This document shows, piece after piece, positions 10,743 through 21,419 of a DNA stretch of 64,000 nucleotides. Location: positions 40,694,379 through 40,758,378 of the forward strand of contig NC_087067.1 in the NCBI RefSeq assembly GCF_963678635.1, in the 5' to 3' direction. Both the position numbers and the translations under genes were made by a program. The notes beneath the pieces are model-generated. The model saw only the letters and a program-made list of their open reading frames with translations, did not search any database and was not told the origin of the DNA. Within the stretch, counting starts at the first letter, position 1; each line of letters opens with the position of its first letter. This DNA is from Symsagittifera roscoffensis (taxonomy: Eukaryota > Xenacoelomorpha > Acoela > Convolutidae).

Positions 10743-11713
10743 TGGCGCAGCCAGCAGAAAAAAAAGGAGGGGGGAAAAATCCATTAAATATAGTAGCATT
10801 TTGGGAAACACGAACGCCGGAACCTCCAGTATATTGGTAGGAGTGGATAATTAAATTTCGCTGGGGGATGATAGCAAAATACGACATTGATCCCGATGAT
10901 TTCTATTTTGCGAGTACTCTAAATGCGGCGGCTATCACGGCGTTGCCTGAAGAAGTCAATGGGAAAAACCGTCTCGATTCGGAAAAGAAGTTAAAGTCTA
11001 ACTTGTATCTTTGTATCGGAGATGAGGCGCAACGCATATTCAAAGCACGGAAACCGACGGTTAACATTAAAACGGAACGGTACCCACGGGTCCTGGATGA
11101 GATGCAAAATGTTTTCCAACGTGAGAGGAATGTAACTCATGAGCGGGGACTATTCTACGGACGAAAACAACGGGAGAACGAAACTTTCGAAAAATTTCAT
11201 GCGGAGCTAAGCGCCCTAGAAGGAAGATGTGATTTTGCAAACGCGGCCGAAAACGTTCGTGATATTTTCATTATGAATTTGCGGGAATCGGATTGCCAAC
11301 GAGAATAATCACGATCAACTAAGTTACCGGAGGAAGTTTACCGGATCGCCTTATCATATGAACGTGGTGAACGCGCACACAAATCATATACGGGAAAACC
11401 AGCTTCATCAGCTCCGGCAATTTCAATAAAACAGGAACCAGTAAATAATATAAGAAGGGGACAAGGATTTTTTCGAGGCCGAGGACGTGCGGGACGTGGA
11501 GGATATACCCAAGGATCAAGTAGTAGTGGGGGAAGCGGAAATAACCGTAGGTGTTACAATTGCGACGCGCCAAATTTTACCCTGGATCACATCGCGAGCT
11601 GTCCTTCAAACGGAGCAACATGTAACTCATGCCGAAAACTGGGACATTTTGAACGAACATGCCGAGGAATTAGAAGGGGTACTAACCAATGGAGAGGACG
11701 AGGACGAGTTGGA
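10742..11713 (+). pseudogene. gag: gag-like region with zinc knuckle (broken)
   Basis: The frame opens at the ATG across the LTR/PBS junction (MAQPAEKK...). It is cut by TAG at 10838 and TAA at 11306 but otherwise continues in frame into protease. The first part, about 190 codons, has the charged helical character of a capsid protein. A Gly/Arg-rich stretch at about 11455-11520 precedes two Cys/His clusters. The first is irregular (C-x2-C, then His and Cys further apart than usual). The second, CNSCRKLGHFERTC, is a canonical CX2CX4HX4C nucleic-acid-binding knuckle. Gag and pol in one frame means a single polyprotein rather than translation with programmed frameshifting. Confidence 0.85.
10743..10760 (+). 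other. tRNA primer-binding site
   Basis: Immediately after the LTR comes TGGCGCAGCCAGCAG, whose leading TGG pairs with the CCA end of a tRNA as in other LTR elements. I cannot name the tRNA. The gag ATG (10742-10744) takes its A from the last base of the LTR and its TG from the first two bases of the PBS. Confidence 0.7.
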
Positions 11714-13147
11714 TTGGTCAGGGAGGAAAATGAGCATCATCAAAGTACGCAAAACGTAAATGAATTGAATGAAGACCCAGTGTCGTGGGTGAGTCAGCAG
11801 GGGTGCGGGGAAAAGAAATCCATGACGTCGGGATCGGACGACTACATGGTAATGTCGATAAAAAGGAAGAAGAATGAAACAGAATTGAAAATCCCTGGAG
11901 CCCGCGTTCAAGTGGAGGTGTCAGGGAAGAAGATGTTGTTGTGGATCGATAGTGGATCCCCAGTGACTATTTTCAGCATCAACGACCTAAAAACAACGTT
12001 AGGAAAAGCAAATATTCAACTACAGCCGTCAAAAGAGGAATTTCTGGATTACAACAACAATCGAATAAACATACTAGGGAAGGTAACAGTGATGATGTCA
12101 TTGAATCGCTGGGCAGCACCAGCACAAGTGTCAGTAATATCCGGAAATCATCAGTCAATCCTGGGGCGCGATCTGATGGGCACCCTAGGTCGCGATCTGA
12201 TGGGCACCCAACGAAAGAAAGTGATGGGAATTACAGGGGAAGGGATCAGTCAAGAGGAGGAGGAATACGACGAATTGCAAACATACTTCTGTAAGTTCTA
12301 CCCAAATTTATTTACTAGGATAGGAAAGATCCGGAATGCGAAAGTAAAAGCTGAATTTTTTGAAAATTTGAAGCCTATACAACAAAAAGGGCGCAGGATG
12401 CCAATCAATCTACAAGAAAAGGTGGATAAAGAAATTCATCGGCTGATAAATGAAGGACATATCGTAAAATTACAAGAGTGCTCTGATAAGTATTTCGTCT
12501 CTCCTATCGTCATTACAGTAAAAAAAGACGGAAGCATAAAATTAGCACTAGAATCAAGAGAATTGAACAAACAGGTACACAAAAATAAGTACCAAATGCC
12601 AAATATTGACGAATTAATAGAAGGAGTAAGTCAGATTATCGCGGAGAAAAAATCGGGGAATGTATGTTTTACAACATTGGATTTCACATATGCGTACGGA
12701 CAGGTCGCATTAGAACAAAAAACGAGCGAGCAATGTAATTTCTCACTAGTCGGCGGTAAATCCACGGGGACTTATCGTTTTAAAAACGGATTTTACGGAC
12801 TTACGTCAATGCCGGCGGAATTCCAGAAGGTAATAGATAATTTACTTAAGGAGTTCCCCCAGGCCAACGCGTTTATTGATGATATCTTAATTGCTTCAAA
12901 AGGAACTAAAATCGAACACATTGCCTTAATGGAAAAGATATTGAAAAAGCTGGACGTCTCCAATGTCGCGTTAAAATTGCGAAAATGCGAATTTGTGAAA
13001 ACGGAGTGCGAATGGCTTGGATTTCGAATTGTGGAAAGTGGTATAACGCCCTTAGTAAGAAAAACACAAGCAATAGAAGACTTGAAAACCCCAAAATCTC
13101 GAAAGCAGTTGAAATCCTTGATGGGTTCACTACACAGCTTACACTAA
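11714..13147 (+). pseudogene. pol: protease and reverse transcriptase of the LTR element
   Basis: The aspartic protease active-site triplet DSG is at 11948-11956, in the context LLWIDSGSPVTIF. Reverse transcriptase follows, with motifs in order: ALESRELNKQ (motif 2 region), TTLDFTYAYGQ (motif A, catalytic Asp present), FYGLTSMPAEFQ (motif B) and FIDD at 12872-12883 (motif C; Phe-Ile in place of the common Tyr-x). The YGLTSMPAEFQ and ECEWLGFRI words are typical of Ty3/Gypsy RT. A TAA at 13145 interrupts the RT connection region and the same frame continues with FLPKLAELSAPLRPLL. A short exact duplication (CTAGGTCGCGATCTGATGGG type) occurs at about 12165-12215, between protease and RT. Confidence 0.93.
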
Positions 13148-13917
13148 TTTTTACCCAAACTTGCCGAGTTAAGCGCACCGTTAAGGCCACTACTGAGCCA
13201 AAATAACTATTTTGTGTGGACACCCGTTTGCGAAAATGCGTTCCAACAATTAAAATCGCTTGTGGAAAATATTGTCGAATTACGACATTCTGACATTCAC
13301 CGTGAAACTAGAATCATTTGTGACGCTAGCCACGATGGCCTAGGGGCCGTCTTAGAACAGTATGGCGCATCCGGGTGGCATCCGATTTCGTTTGCATCTC
13401 GTTATCTTAATCCGGCTGAAAAAAAATACTCCACAAACGAATTAGAAATACTCGCGGTAGTGTGGGCCACGGAACATTTTCGGAATACGGTCGGTATTTC
13501 ACAGTGATATCTGATCATAAAGCGCTACTTACATTGTTGAATTCGTCACCAAAAGGAAATAAAACATTTTTCAGTCGCTTAACTCGATGGTATGATTGCC
13601 TGGTGCCATACAATTTTAAAGTTGAACATCGACTAGGGTCAAAAATGGGGATGGCTGACTATCTGTCTCGGTTTCCGTCCGCAGAGGCACCCGAGACAAG
13701 TCATTACGATGAAAATTATACAGTAGCAAAGATAAGAATGATAAACGCGGCGTTGAGGCCCAAGGATAAAATGAAGCCTAGGGGTCACGAAGTGAACAGC
13801 ATTCAGCGAAAACCGACGGTAGGGGGCTTACAGTCATGTTTCGACACAACGAAAGCAGTTTCATCCAATGAGAATGAAAGAAAAGACGATTATGCAAATA
13901 TTCACCGTGAGCACTAA
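13148..13917 (+). pseudogene. pol: RT connection and RNase H of the LTR element (frameshifted)
   Basis: Continues in the RT frame to about 13490, then shifts frame. RNase H residues are all visible: CDAS (first Asp), TNELEILAV (Glu) before the shift and VISDHKALL (Asp) after it. The shift lies in the word equivalent to HFRNYVYGRYF, within about 13480-13500. The region ends at a TAA at 13915 after a hydrophilic tail that includes the usual DYLSRFP word. Confidence 0.9.
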
Positions 13918-14266
13918 CGCCCAATAGAGGGCGTGTTTACATGCAACCGACGGTTAACCAATCAGCGTCGAGATATTTGCATACCGGAGGAAATATGTAA
14001 ATACCGAAGAACGAGATTCAGACTTTGTTCTCATTGCTTAAATTACAGTTGCAAACACAAAAAATTGACTCAATACTCTCGAAACCCTTCCATTTCAACT
14101 AACTACAAGTGCAAGCCTTCTGTGTCGAACATTTACAGTTGCGAAACATCCGTCTTACAAGATTACAGTGAAAAGCCACCTACTTTGAAAATTTACAGTA
14201 GTAAAGATTATAGTGAAAAGCCAGTTACTTTGAAAAAATACAGTTAGCGAATCCGAGAGAAATAAC
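13918..14266 (+). other. repetitive linker between RNase H and integrase
   Basis: This does not resemble a normal Ty3/Gypsy tether. An open frame (13933-14247) carries a loose repeat of the form Y-S-x-K-P-x-x-L-K-x-Y, reflecting a degenerate DNA repeat of about 30 bp (ATTACAGT.AAAAGCC...ACTTTGAAAA), best seen at 14100-14245. It is in the same frame as the shifted RNase H and may be an in-frame expansion of pol or an inserted minisatellite. No match to a known domain. Confidence 0.5.
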
Positions 14267-15370
14267 ATGAGTAATTCGCCAGAAAATAATGATCCTTCAA
14301 CTTCGGCAATAGTCAACACATCAACTAATTTGGGAAATGTTAATCTAAATGTTGTACTAAACCGCTTAAATCAACCTCCTAGCGTTAGTTCGGATTCCGA
14401 TATTGAAATGATACCGCCGGAAAAACTTGATACCAAACAAACTAATTCTAAAAAACTAAATACAATTATATCTTATCCACATCAGTTCCCCGGTTTATCG
14501 TAAACACTTGTACAAAATGAAAAATGGATCTATTCCATAGTGCCGTCGGATAGTAAAATAGTGAAGAAAATTGAACACCCGGAAGTTTCGAATTTAAAAT
14601 TAATCGAAGCAAATATTGAAAAAGACCCAATTATGAAGACCATCCGAGACAACATCAGAGACAGCAACCCACGAGCAAAGAAGATTATTACAAGATTAGG
14701 ACAATTTTACGCCCAGCATTACAACGATTTCGCAGTACGGGAGAATTGCCTGTGGATGGACGGCGGGTTAGCAATACCGAAGGACCTATCATCAGCAATT
14801 CTGAATCGTCTCCATTATAACCACCATGGGAGGGATAAGATGTTCGCGGCCGCAAAGGACGTGTGGATTCCCCTTATGCACCAAAATATTGCGACCACAG
14901 CCAAATACTGCAAAAGTTGCTTAGAAGCAGGTAAAAACCTTAAACCAGACATTCCGAAAAATGACATGGGGGAAACGTATGATCCTAAGGAACCAAATGA
15001 TTTGGTCCAATTAGACTTCTGGGGTCCAGTAAACTATGTTAGGGGTCGGAAAAAATATGTACTTGTAGCAGTAGATACTTTCTCGCATTGGCCGTCGGCG
15101 TATGTTTGTTCAAGCAACAAATCCAAAAGTGTATTGAAATTCCTAAGAAAATACATAAATACTCATGGACACCTAAGGAAATTGCACATGGATCAAGCCA
15201 CGGGGTTTTTCTCTAACGAAATTCAAAATTTCTGTAACTACGAAGGTATCGAACTTATTAAATCTCCGGTTAGGGACCATCGCGCAACAGGAATGGTTGA
15301 ACGGACTATTGGGTCGATAAAAAATTATGCGTTGACTTATCTCCAGGAAAATAAAACTACAAGTTTGGGT
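14267..15370 (+). pseudogene. pol: integrase N-terminal and catalytic core (broken)
   Basis: The frame begins with MSNSPENND, has one in-frame TAA at 14501 and runs on into integrase. The HHCC zinc site is seen as LHYNHHGRDK followed by CKSCLEAGK. The catalytic triad is complete: Asp in VQLDFWGP, Asp in LHMDQATGFF and Glu in GMVERTIGS, with 58 and exactly 35 residues between them (a D,D35E integrase). A frameshift near 15368 separates the core from the C-terminal part. The first ~90 residues have no recognised domain. Confidence 0.92.
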
Positions 15371-15372
15371 AG

Positions 15373-15924
15373 ATGATATCCCGTGCGCTTAGTGCATTAC
15401 GTTTCGTGCCACACTCTAAAACTAAACTAACGCCGTTCGAAGCATACCATGGTCGAGAAGCAAATACGGCACTGCGAAATTTAACGAAAAAGCCGTCATT
15501 GAAAAACCTAAATTGGAACAATGTCGTTAATCAAAAGTTATCTTGTTTAGACAAGGCGGGAAACCTCCCAGAAGTTGAACTTACCCTAGATTGGGAGAAG
15601 CGAAGTGACTTACTGTACGCCCCTCAAAATAGGAAAGCTCCAATCATTTTGGACGATGACGTGGTAACGGATCCCAAGGCTCCGGAAGTTGTGGACCCCA
15701 AGGAACTAGGCCCACCCAAGATCCCAACATGGCTGAAAAAGCATAAAACAAGTTCAACGACGGTGTATCAGAGGACCGGGAAGACGGATCCAAAGGACCC
15801 AAGGAGGTATAAACGTTTGCCATTAAAAAATGAAAAAATGACTAAACATACGGTGCAAATGGAAAAAGGGTCGTTACTAAGGCGGAGTGGTGTGTCTTTT
15901 AGATCGGCGGCTGAAGAAGGCTAA
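15373..15924 (+). pseudogene. pol: integrase C-terminal region
   Basis: Starts with SRALSALRFVPHSKTKLTPFEAY, the usual end of a Ty3/Gypsy integrase core (PHS..K.TPFE...GRE). After this come Pro/Lys-rich repeats (VVTDPKAPEVVDPKELGPPK) and a basic tail, suited to DNA binding. It is in a different frame from the preceding core because of the frameshift near 15368. No chromodomain is visible. Confidence 0.85.
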
Positions 15925-16075
15925 TTGGGAAAAGAAGCGAGGAGTGCACCCCTGGATCGAGTAGAAACGTAACTAGTACACCGGCCCCAAGCGATTCAAA
16001 TAAATATAAGCGAAAAGCGGAGAAGGACCGAACCGCAATGGAAAATGCAAAAAAAAATCAACAAAACAGCGATTA

Positions 16076-16312
16076 GTGGAATACTCGGAGGACGAGAGCG
16101 AGGACGACGACGACGACTACGATAGTGAGTGGGAAATTGGACGAAGGGAACCAACCATAGGTGCGGCGAACGAAGGACAGGATGTACCGTCGGTTAGTGT
16201 GAACTCACCACGATCCGTCGGTGGAAAACGATATAAAAATCAGTACGAAACGGCGACGCGAAAATCAACACTGCAGAGACGCGGAGTTGACAAAATAGGG
16301 GGGGGGTTATGA
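16076..16312 (+). pseudogene. acidic 3' ORF remnant of the LTR element
   Basis: A short open frame with a run of Asp/Glu (EDESEDDDDDYDSEWE) followed by Arg/Ser-rich sequence. The frame enters from upstream with no ATG. It is probably a decayed end of pol or an accessory ORF. It ends beside a G-run (about 16303-16311). Confidence 0.45.
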
Positions 16313-16505
16313 TCCACCGCATAGAACATAAATGAGGGAATCGACAAGAAGAGACAAAGGAGAAAAGTAAACCTTAAGAGAGGTTTGGCGGGTGAGAAAA
16401 CTCAACGAAAACTAAAAACTTAACTAGAACATTTATACAATACAAAACAGTAACATAAAGTTGATAAATTTTATCTACGCTAAAATTTATTTGTGGTTGC
16501 CCGAA

Positions 16506-16757
16506 TGATATAGGGACCAGTTTTGAGTTTATGTAAGTGCTATCAATTCTTCTAGATAGACACCAGTTTGAGTTTATGTAAATGCTATCAATTCTTCTTT
16601 CTGTCTGGGGACCTGCTGTCTTGACCTTGCTATCTCTAATGTCCGATGGGATCTGAAATAAAAGAGTGCAGTAAGATTTCGATTTGATGCCTAACAGTTT
16701 GTCTACAATAAAACTTATTAACAACCTTTTTGAATTTCTAAGCTTACGACTTAAACA
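16506..16757 (+). repeat. 3' LTR
   Basis: A 252-bp match to the 5' LTR, TGATATAGGG to TTAAACA, followed by the TGCT target duplicate. No polypurine tract lies directly upstream; the nearest purine-rich tracts are at about 16303 (G-run) and 16346-16369, 135-200 bp away. Confidence 0.95.
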
Positions 16758-16761
16758 TGCT

Positions 16762-17837
16762 CTTGGTCTATGAAAAAACTTCGTTTAATTTCCACGGGTA
16801 AAATATAACGAGGCATAGATTCGCTTTCCACTAAAAACTTTCAACCGTTTTCTCGCGTCACTGGAAAACCTTTGGAAATTTGATATGATATATAACTCCG
16901 TCCAATTGACTGATATTTACTTGAGATAATTGATTTTGAGCAGAAAAACAATATAGAATCCAAAATTTTTGACGCCTTCAGTGGTCGCAATAATAAATAA
17001 TCAAACTTTCGATCCAGAAGAAAAAAATTCTCATCAAAATTATGACATCTTTTCAAAAACAATACTAATACCTAATTACCCTCTAAACGCCTCAACATTT
17101 TCTAAACTCATTCCAGTTTCTCCATCGAAACTGACTGATCGAAAGATCTGTTTGTCAGGGGTCTAAGCTGACGTTAAGACAGAGGCTATTTTGATTTGAC
17201 AATTTCAATCATTGTTATTTGTTTTTTTTGTTTCAGATTTGAATATTTATTATCAGTTTGGGTAAAGTTTTAGTGCTGAAGAGTAGCTAATTTGCAGTGA
17301 ACTGAGTTGAACGCATGTTCTTAAATAACTGATCAGCCATATCTTTTGGATTTTCTGCTTTGACTGATTGCACTCTATATTTCCTTAATTAGAGGGTACT
17401 TTAAATCTATCTGAAGTCAGAAACCTGTCGAAATCTCCTCAAAATAAACTTATTTTTAGTTATCTTTTCTTTTGCACTCCGCGCCTGAAAAAAAAAGATG
17501 TAATTATTGTTTTAAGTTCAAAAAAGCTTTTTTAATTTAGTTGAACACAGTAAAGTTATTTGAGTTCAACTTTTGAAGCGAGCGTGACAATTTAAAAAGT
17601 AGGGATTGTTTGATTTTAAAGAAAACAAAATAAAAAAACAATTGCTGTTAATTTTTTTTTGCTTTTTTAGGTGGTAATTAGTTTTTTTTTCAAAAATATT
17701 TTTTGCTTAATGAGTGTTTGTTTAGTAAATTTTCTAAGAAGAATAGCAGCTTTTCAAAGAATTTTTTGCACTGTAATTTTCATTTATGCTTTGATTACTT
17801 TTAGTTCCATTTTAGGAACACGACTTTCGGTTTCCTG
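16762..17837. other. AT-rich spacer between the LTR element and the RING gene
   Basis: Holds one protein-like segment, entered separately at 16982. The rest has no recognised feature. The two TTTTAG words just before 17838 could be acceptors for a 5' untranslated exon of the RING gene. Confidence 0.4.
16982..17166 (+). pseudogene. possible isolated trypsin-like exon fragment
   Basis: After an acceptor-like CCTTCAG, the frame reads VVAIINNQTFDPEE, then NYDI, then YPLNAS, and ends KLTDRKICLSG before a stop. The order (I-x-N-x-x-FDP, NYDI around the catalytic Asp, PLN.S, then KICLSG resembling C.VSGWG) is that expected for the middle of an S1 serine protease. The match rests on short words only. 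The catalytic His exon and the GDSGGP exon are not nearby, so it is either a relic or chance. Low confidence. Confidence 0.25.
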
Positions 17838-18452
17838 ATGTATTTCTTGATGGTGTTATTCTTCGCTCTTCAAATCACACTTCTTATTTTCTGCCTCGGA
17901 ATATTCGTGAAGAAAATGTGCTGCGAAACTTACCCCGAAGACTCACAACAAACCGAGCAGAACGTACATATCGGCACAGTTAATCTCGGTCATACACCTG
18001 ATAATAACGACAGTTACGATGACAAAAAAGAGAAGATACTGAAATACCTCAAAGACCCAAATAATAAAGATACAATTATTTTCACCCCCGCTCCCGACAG
18101 CCCCTTGGTAAACAACTGGGTCGGCGACGGAGTCCTGGCTACTCAGAGTCACTTATCGATCGATTCGGCAACTACGCAATACAGCCGACCCGATTCTCGA
18201 ATGTCTGTCAATACCTACGATAGTTCAATTAGCATAAGTGTCGCTACGCCGAATGGAAAATGGACATGTCCTATATGTTTAAACTACAAAGAAGTGAACA
18301 CAATTTGTCTGCCTTGTAAACATGTGTATCACAAAGGATGTCTGAAAGATTACGTCGTCTATTCGCTCGAACATAATTTGCCATTTCGATGTCCCATTTG
18401 CAGATGCAGCTTACAAATCAACATAGACTACAAAAAATTAGAAGCACCCTGA
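17838..18452 (+). CDS. membrane-anchored RING-H2 finger protein (E3 ubiquitin ligase-like)
   Basis: A single-exon 204-residue protein. Residues 2-24 form one hydrophobic segment followed by KK, consistent with a signal anchor or single membrane span. Residues 30-140 are a polar, Ser/Thr/Asp-rich linker without a recognised domain. The RING is C-terminal: Cys144, Cys147, Cys160, His162, His165, Cys168, Cys185 and Cys188, the C3-H2-C3 order of RING-H2 domains. Both CPIC words are intact, and the Pro before the last Cys pair is also typical. RING-H2 proteins of this layout transfer ubiquitin from an E2 to substrates at membranes; the substrate is unknown. The frame has a stop 8 codons upstream of the ATG. 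A candidate AATAAA signal is at 18862. Confidence 0.8.
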   Translation: MYFLMVLFFALQITLLIFCLGIFVKKMCCETYPEDSQQTEQNVHIGTVNLGHTPDNNDSYDDKKEKILKYLKDPNNKDTIIFTPAPDSPLVNNWVGDGVLATQSHLSIDSATTQYSRPDSRMSVNTYDSSISISVATPNGKWTCPICLNYKEVNTICLPCKHVYHKGCLKDYVVYSLEHNLPFRCPICRCSLQINIDYKKLEAP

Positions 18453-19106
18453 AAAAAAGCTATTCTCTACCAAAAAAATCTCGTGAACACCCCCCCCCCC
18501 CAACTCCCTCGTATAGTATCTAATAGAGATTTTCCAAAAGTGAAAAAAAATTAATTCAACGGCAGAACATGTATTTCACATAGCTTTGGAGAGAATTTTT
18601 TTTGCAATAGGAGAGAGGTAGAATACTTAATAACGCAGATTTCAGCCAATTTTTTATTTTATGTTTTCCTCTGATTTGCTGTTAAAAAGATATTGTAAAT
18701 GTATATCGACTATTAAATATCAGAATTTATGTACAAAAAATATGCTGCCACATTGTTTTTAAAAGTCCTGAAAGTCCTGACAACAACCATATTTCCGACT
18801 GACTGCCCAGTGAAGATAAAACTTTGGTTAGTTTGCAAACTTACACTTTCTGATTAGGCAGAATAAATTTCGGTACGATTCTTGGAGATACCTGCGCTAT
18901 AAAAATCTACCTGCTACAACGAGTGTTTTTATTCCTAGAGTCATCAAATACAAATGTTTTGATCAATAGGAAAACGGGAGCAACAAAATGATGAAAATTT
19001 TTTGGGAATCCAAATTAAGGCTGAAAGATTTTCAATATGTGGCAAAATTGACTACTTATAAGCTTTTCTCGGTGAGATAAGTCAGACTTGAAAATAAAAA
19101 CATACC
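18453..19106. other. 3' flank of the RING gene
   Basis: Probable 3' untranslated region up to the AATAAA at 18862, including a 12-base C run at about 18490-18501. Nothing else is recognised. Confidence 0.45.
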
Positions 19107-19440
19107 TTAGCTCATGGGTAGATCTAGATTTTTCTCGAGAGGGACGGATTTTCAAAAAACAACTCGAAAATTTTTCAAGCTTTTTTTAGGTCGACCAAAT
19201 AGAGTTTCCGAGAACTCCCTGAACACTAAAAAAATCCTATTTTGACCAAGCTTTTTGGGCACGTTTGGGAGATTTTTGACCAAAAAAAAACGTTTTTCAG
19301 GCGCGCGCTCCCTTTTAAAATAAGAACATATTGGTGCCAAAAGCGCTTTTCGAAAAATTTTACAGTTTGTTGGCCTAAAATGGTCGTAATAGGGCAGGGG
19401 TGTCCGCTTTTTTCTAAATCCTCCACTGCCGTAGCACATA
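19107..19440. mobile_element. diverged hAT-like MITE relative
   Basis: The left part (GGGTAGATCTAGATTTTTCTCGAGAGGGACGGATTTTCAAAA) is the reverse complement of the right end of the MITE at 5632-5921, so this copy is in the opposite orientation. The middle has diverged and the right end is not clean (GGGCAGGGGTGTCCGC near 19390). The target duplication is not resolved. Confidence 0.5.
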
Positions 19441-19679
19441 GTTAGTTTATGACGCGGTCGGAACAATTTTTTTTTTACCCTTATGCTGCGCAGTTAATGC
19501 TTGTAGCTGCAAAACTTCAAAATTCCAATTTTTCTTGATTATTCTGTGAGCACATTTGTAGGATATAACAAATAATGACGCGAAACATATTGTCAAAGGT
19601 AAAAGATAACAGTTAAATTCCTTTTCTAAAATGATGAACAGATATACAGAGTTTTTCGAACCACGTTTTTATATATATA

Positions 19680-19955
19680 GGGTATTGTTGTCCTGAGCTT
19701 TACTTTGAAAAAATACACCACTTGTGACCGATTTTTGTAAAGTACTGGGTTTGAAGATTGACATTTTGGCCAATTTGGGACATTTAACGAGCGATTAATT
19801 TCGCGCTATAAATGTGTCAGCGGAGAGTTAATCCGCCTTGGAAATTGCTCCATAATGGTTGAAGGAAGCTTATTTGCCATACTTACTACTGCGTGATAGA
19901 CCTTAAAAGGCAATCAGAAAATTCAGGATTTCACTCTGATGCAAGCAGTTTTGTT
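19680..19955 (+). repeat. internally deleted copy of the hairpin-ended repeat
   Basis: Joins the family at GTATTGTTGTCCTGAGC and follows it through a decayed ATTTCGCGCTATAAATG core. It then skips about 150 bp and ends with TTCAGGATTTCACTCTGATGCAAGCAG, in which the terminal hairpin has lost its pairing. Confidence 0.65.
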
Positions 19956-20164
19956 GAATTTTTACTCTATTTTGGGCTAAACAAGCTTCTAATGCCATGA
20001 TAGAAGAACTAAAAATTTTTCAAAAATTTTTTTTTTCAATTTCGGTTAATTTTGGACAATATTTTGGAATTATAAAAAAAATTATCTTAAAACCATTTGA
20101 TTTGTGGAAATTCAAAGCAAAAATACACAATTAAATTTGGTCAACACGTTTTGTTTAGAATCAG

Positions 20165-20221
20165 GGAGGTAAACAGGCTCAAATTTTGTAACAATATTTT
20201 TTATTGAGCCTGTTGGCCTCC
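20165..20221. repeat. short imperfect inverted repeat
   Basis: GGAGGTAAACAGGCTCAA and TTGAGCCTGTTGGCCTCC pair with few mismatches around an AT-rich loop of about 20 bases. No U-run follows; function unknown. Confidence 0.5.
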
Positions 20222-20531
20222 TCAGTTTCGAAGTTACCCGTTTTAAGGGCTTAAGTTGGGTTTAAAATTCCTTAAAATAAATTACACCGAAAAAATCTTT
20301 TGAAAATTTCAACTATATGTTATCCTCATTGTTTTTTGATAATCATGTTTGAATTGATATACATTTTATGTTTTAAATTAGTACTATGGAAAATTGTTCA
20401 GCTCAAAGTACAGTGAAAACACAATGAAACTCGTAAAAATGCTTCAACAAAAAACTATTCAACTTTTGAAAAATTAAAATCTTCAAAGTTCGGCATGTAT
20501 TTGTCGACACAGTTTTCGACACAGTTTTTGA

Positions 20532-20664
20532 TCAATACTGCCAAATGGCTCAAGATATTGTCTTTGGATTTTGAAGATTTTTGATTGATATACCCGAGTC
20601 GAGGTGCTCACTCTATGTTTCGACTTTCAGTGTCGAGCACAGTTCAGTGCTCGACCAAAAACGA
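20532..20664 (+). repeat. direct repeat, copy 1 (about 130 bp)
   Basis: Begins TCAATACTGCCAAATGGCTC and ends with the palindrome GTCGAGCAC-AGTTCA-GTGCTCGAC. It is almost identical to 21254-21388. Confidence 0.85.
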
Positions 20665-21253
20665 ATCACAAACAGAATCACTTAAATCACCCAAATATTT
20701 GTGAAATAGGAAAAAATTCACAAAAACTGTTTTTAAAAACTGTTTTATTTTATCAACAAACGCAGTCTTTGAAAATAGCAAAAGAAAACGAATGCGTCAG
20801 TGGCACAAACAAACGAGACATGAATTGACAATTTCGAAGCTCTACAGCAAACAAAACTCAGTTGAAAACTACAGTTGTTTTTGTTAGGTGAATAACAAAA
20901 CAACGCGCTGTTTATTCTCTTGCAGTCAACCTGTTTTAGTTTGAAAATTGAGTATAAGTGTTTTCCTTTAGGATTTATCAAAAAAACCTAAATTTTCTAG
21001 GGGAAAAGGAAGTTTTAACGGATTGTTTGTGCTCTTAAAAGGTTAAAATGTAAAATATTTTTCAACAGATGGCAATGACTGCACATTTTGACTGAGCCGT
21101 ATCAAAATTTAGTAAATGCGTTTACAGAGTGGAGTGATTGAAGTTTTAACATGTTCAGACTGAACGCATTATGTTGCACTTATAATAACAACTTCATTTT
21201 ACATATTTATTGGTTGAAATTTATTTCAGAGTTAATTAAACCATGGTTTTTGC

Positions 21254-21388
21254 TCAATACTGCCAAATGGCTCAAAATAATGTCTTTCGATTTTGAAGAT
21301 TTTTGATTGATATACCCGAGTCGAGGTGCTCACTCTATGTTTCGACTTTCAGTGTCGAGCACAGTTCAGTGCTCGACCGAAAAAGAAT
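21254..21388 (+). repeat. direct repeat, copy 2 (about 130 bp)
   Basis: A second copy of 20532-20664, ending in the same GTCGAGCAC/GTGCTCGAC palindrome. It lies just before the 22-bp minisatellite, whose CGAGCAC word it shares. Confidence 0.85.
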
Positions 21389-21419
21389 AGTCGAGACAGG
21401 GGTATGAGTCGAGCACAAA

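Larger units (their letters stand above)
10491..16757 (+). mobile_element. Ty3/Gypsy-type LTR retrotransposon, complete but inactivated
   Basis: A 6.27-kb element between two 252-bp LTRs, flanked by the 4-bp direct repeat TGCT at 10487-10490 and 16758-16761. The domain order is gag with a CCHC zinc knuckle, protease, reverse transcriptase, RNase H, then integrase, which is the Ty3/Gypsy order. Gag, PR and RT share one reading frame. The coding region is broken by in-frame stops at 10838, 11306, 13145 and 14501 and by frameshifts near 13490 and 15368. The LTRs differ at roughly 11 positions by eye (about 95-96% identity), so the insertion is not recent. No envelope-like ORF is visible. Its GC content is clearly higher than the surrounding DNA. 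Confidence 0.95.
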
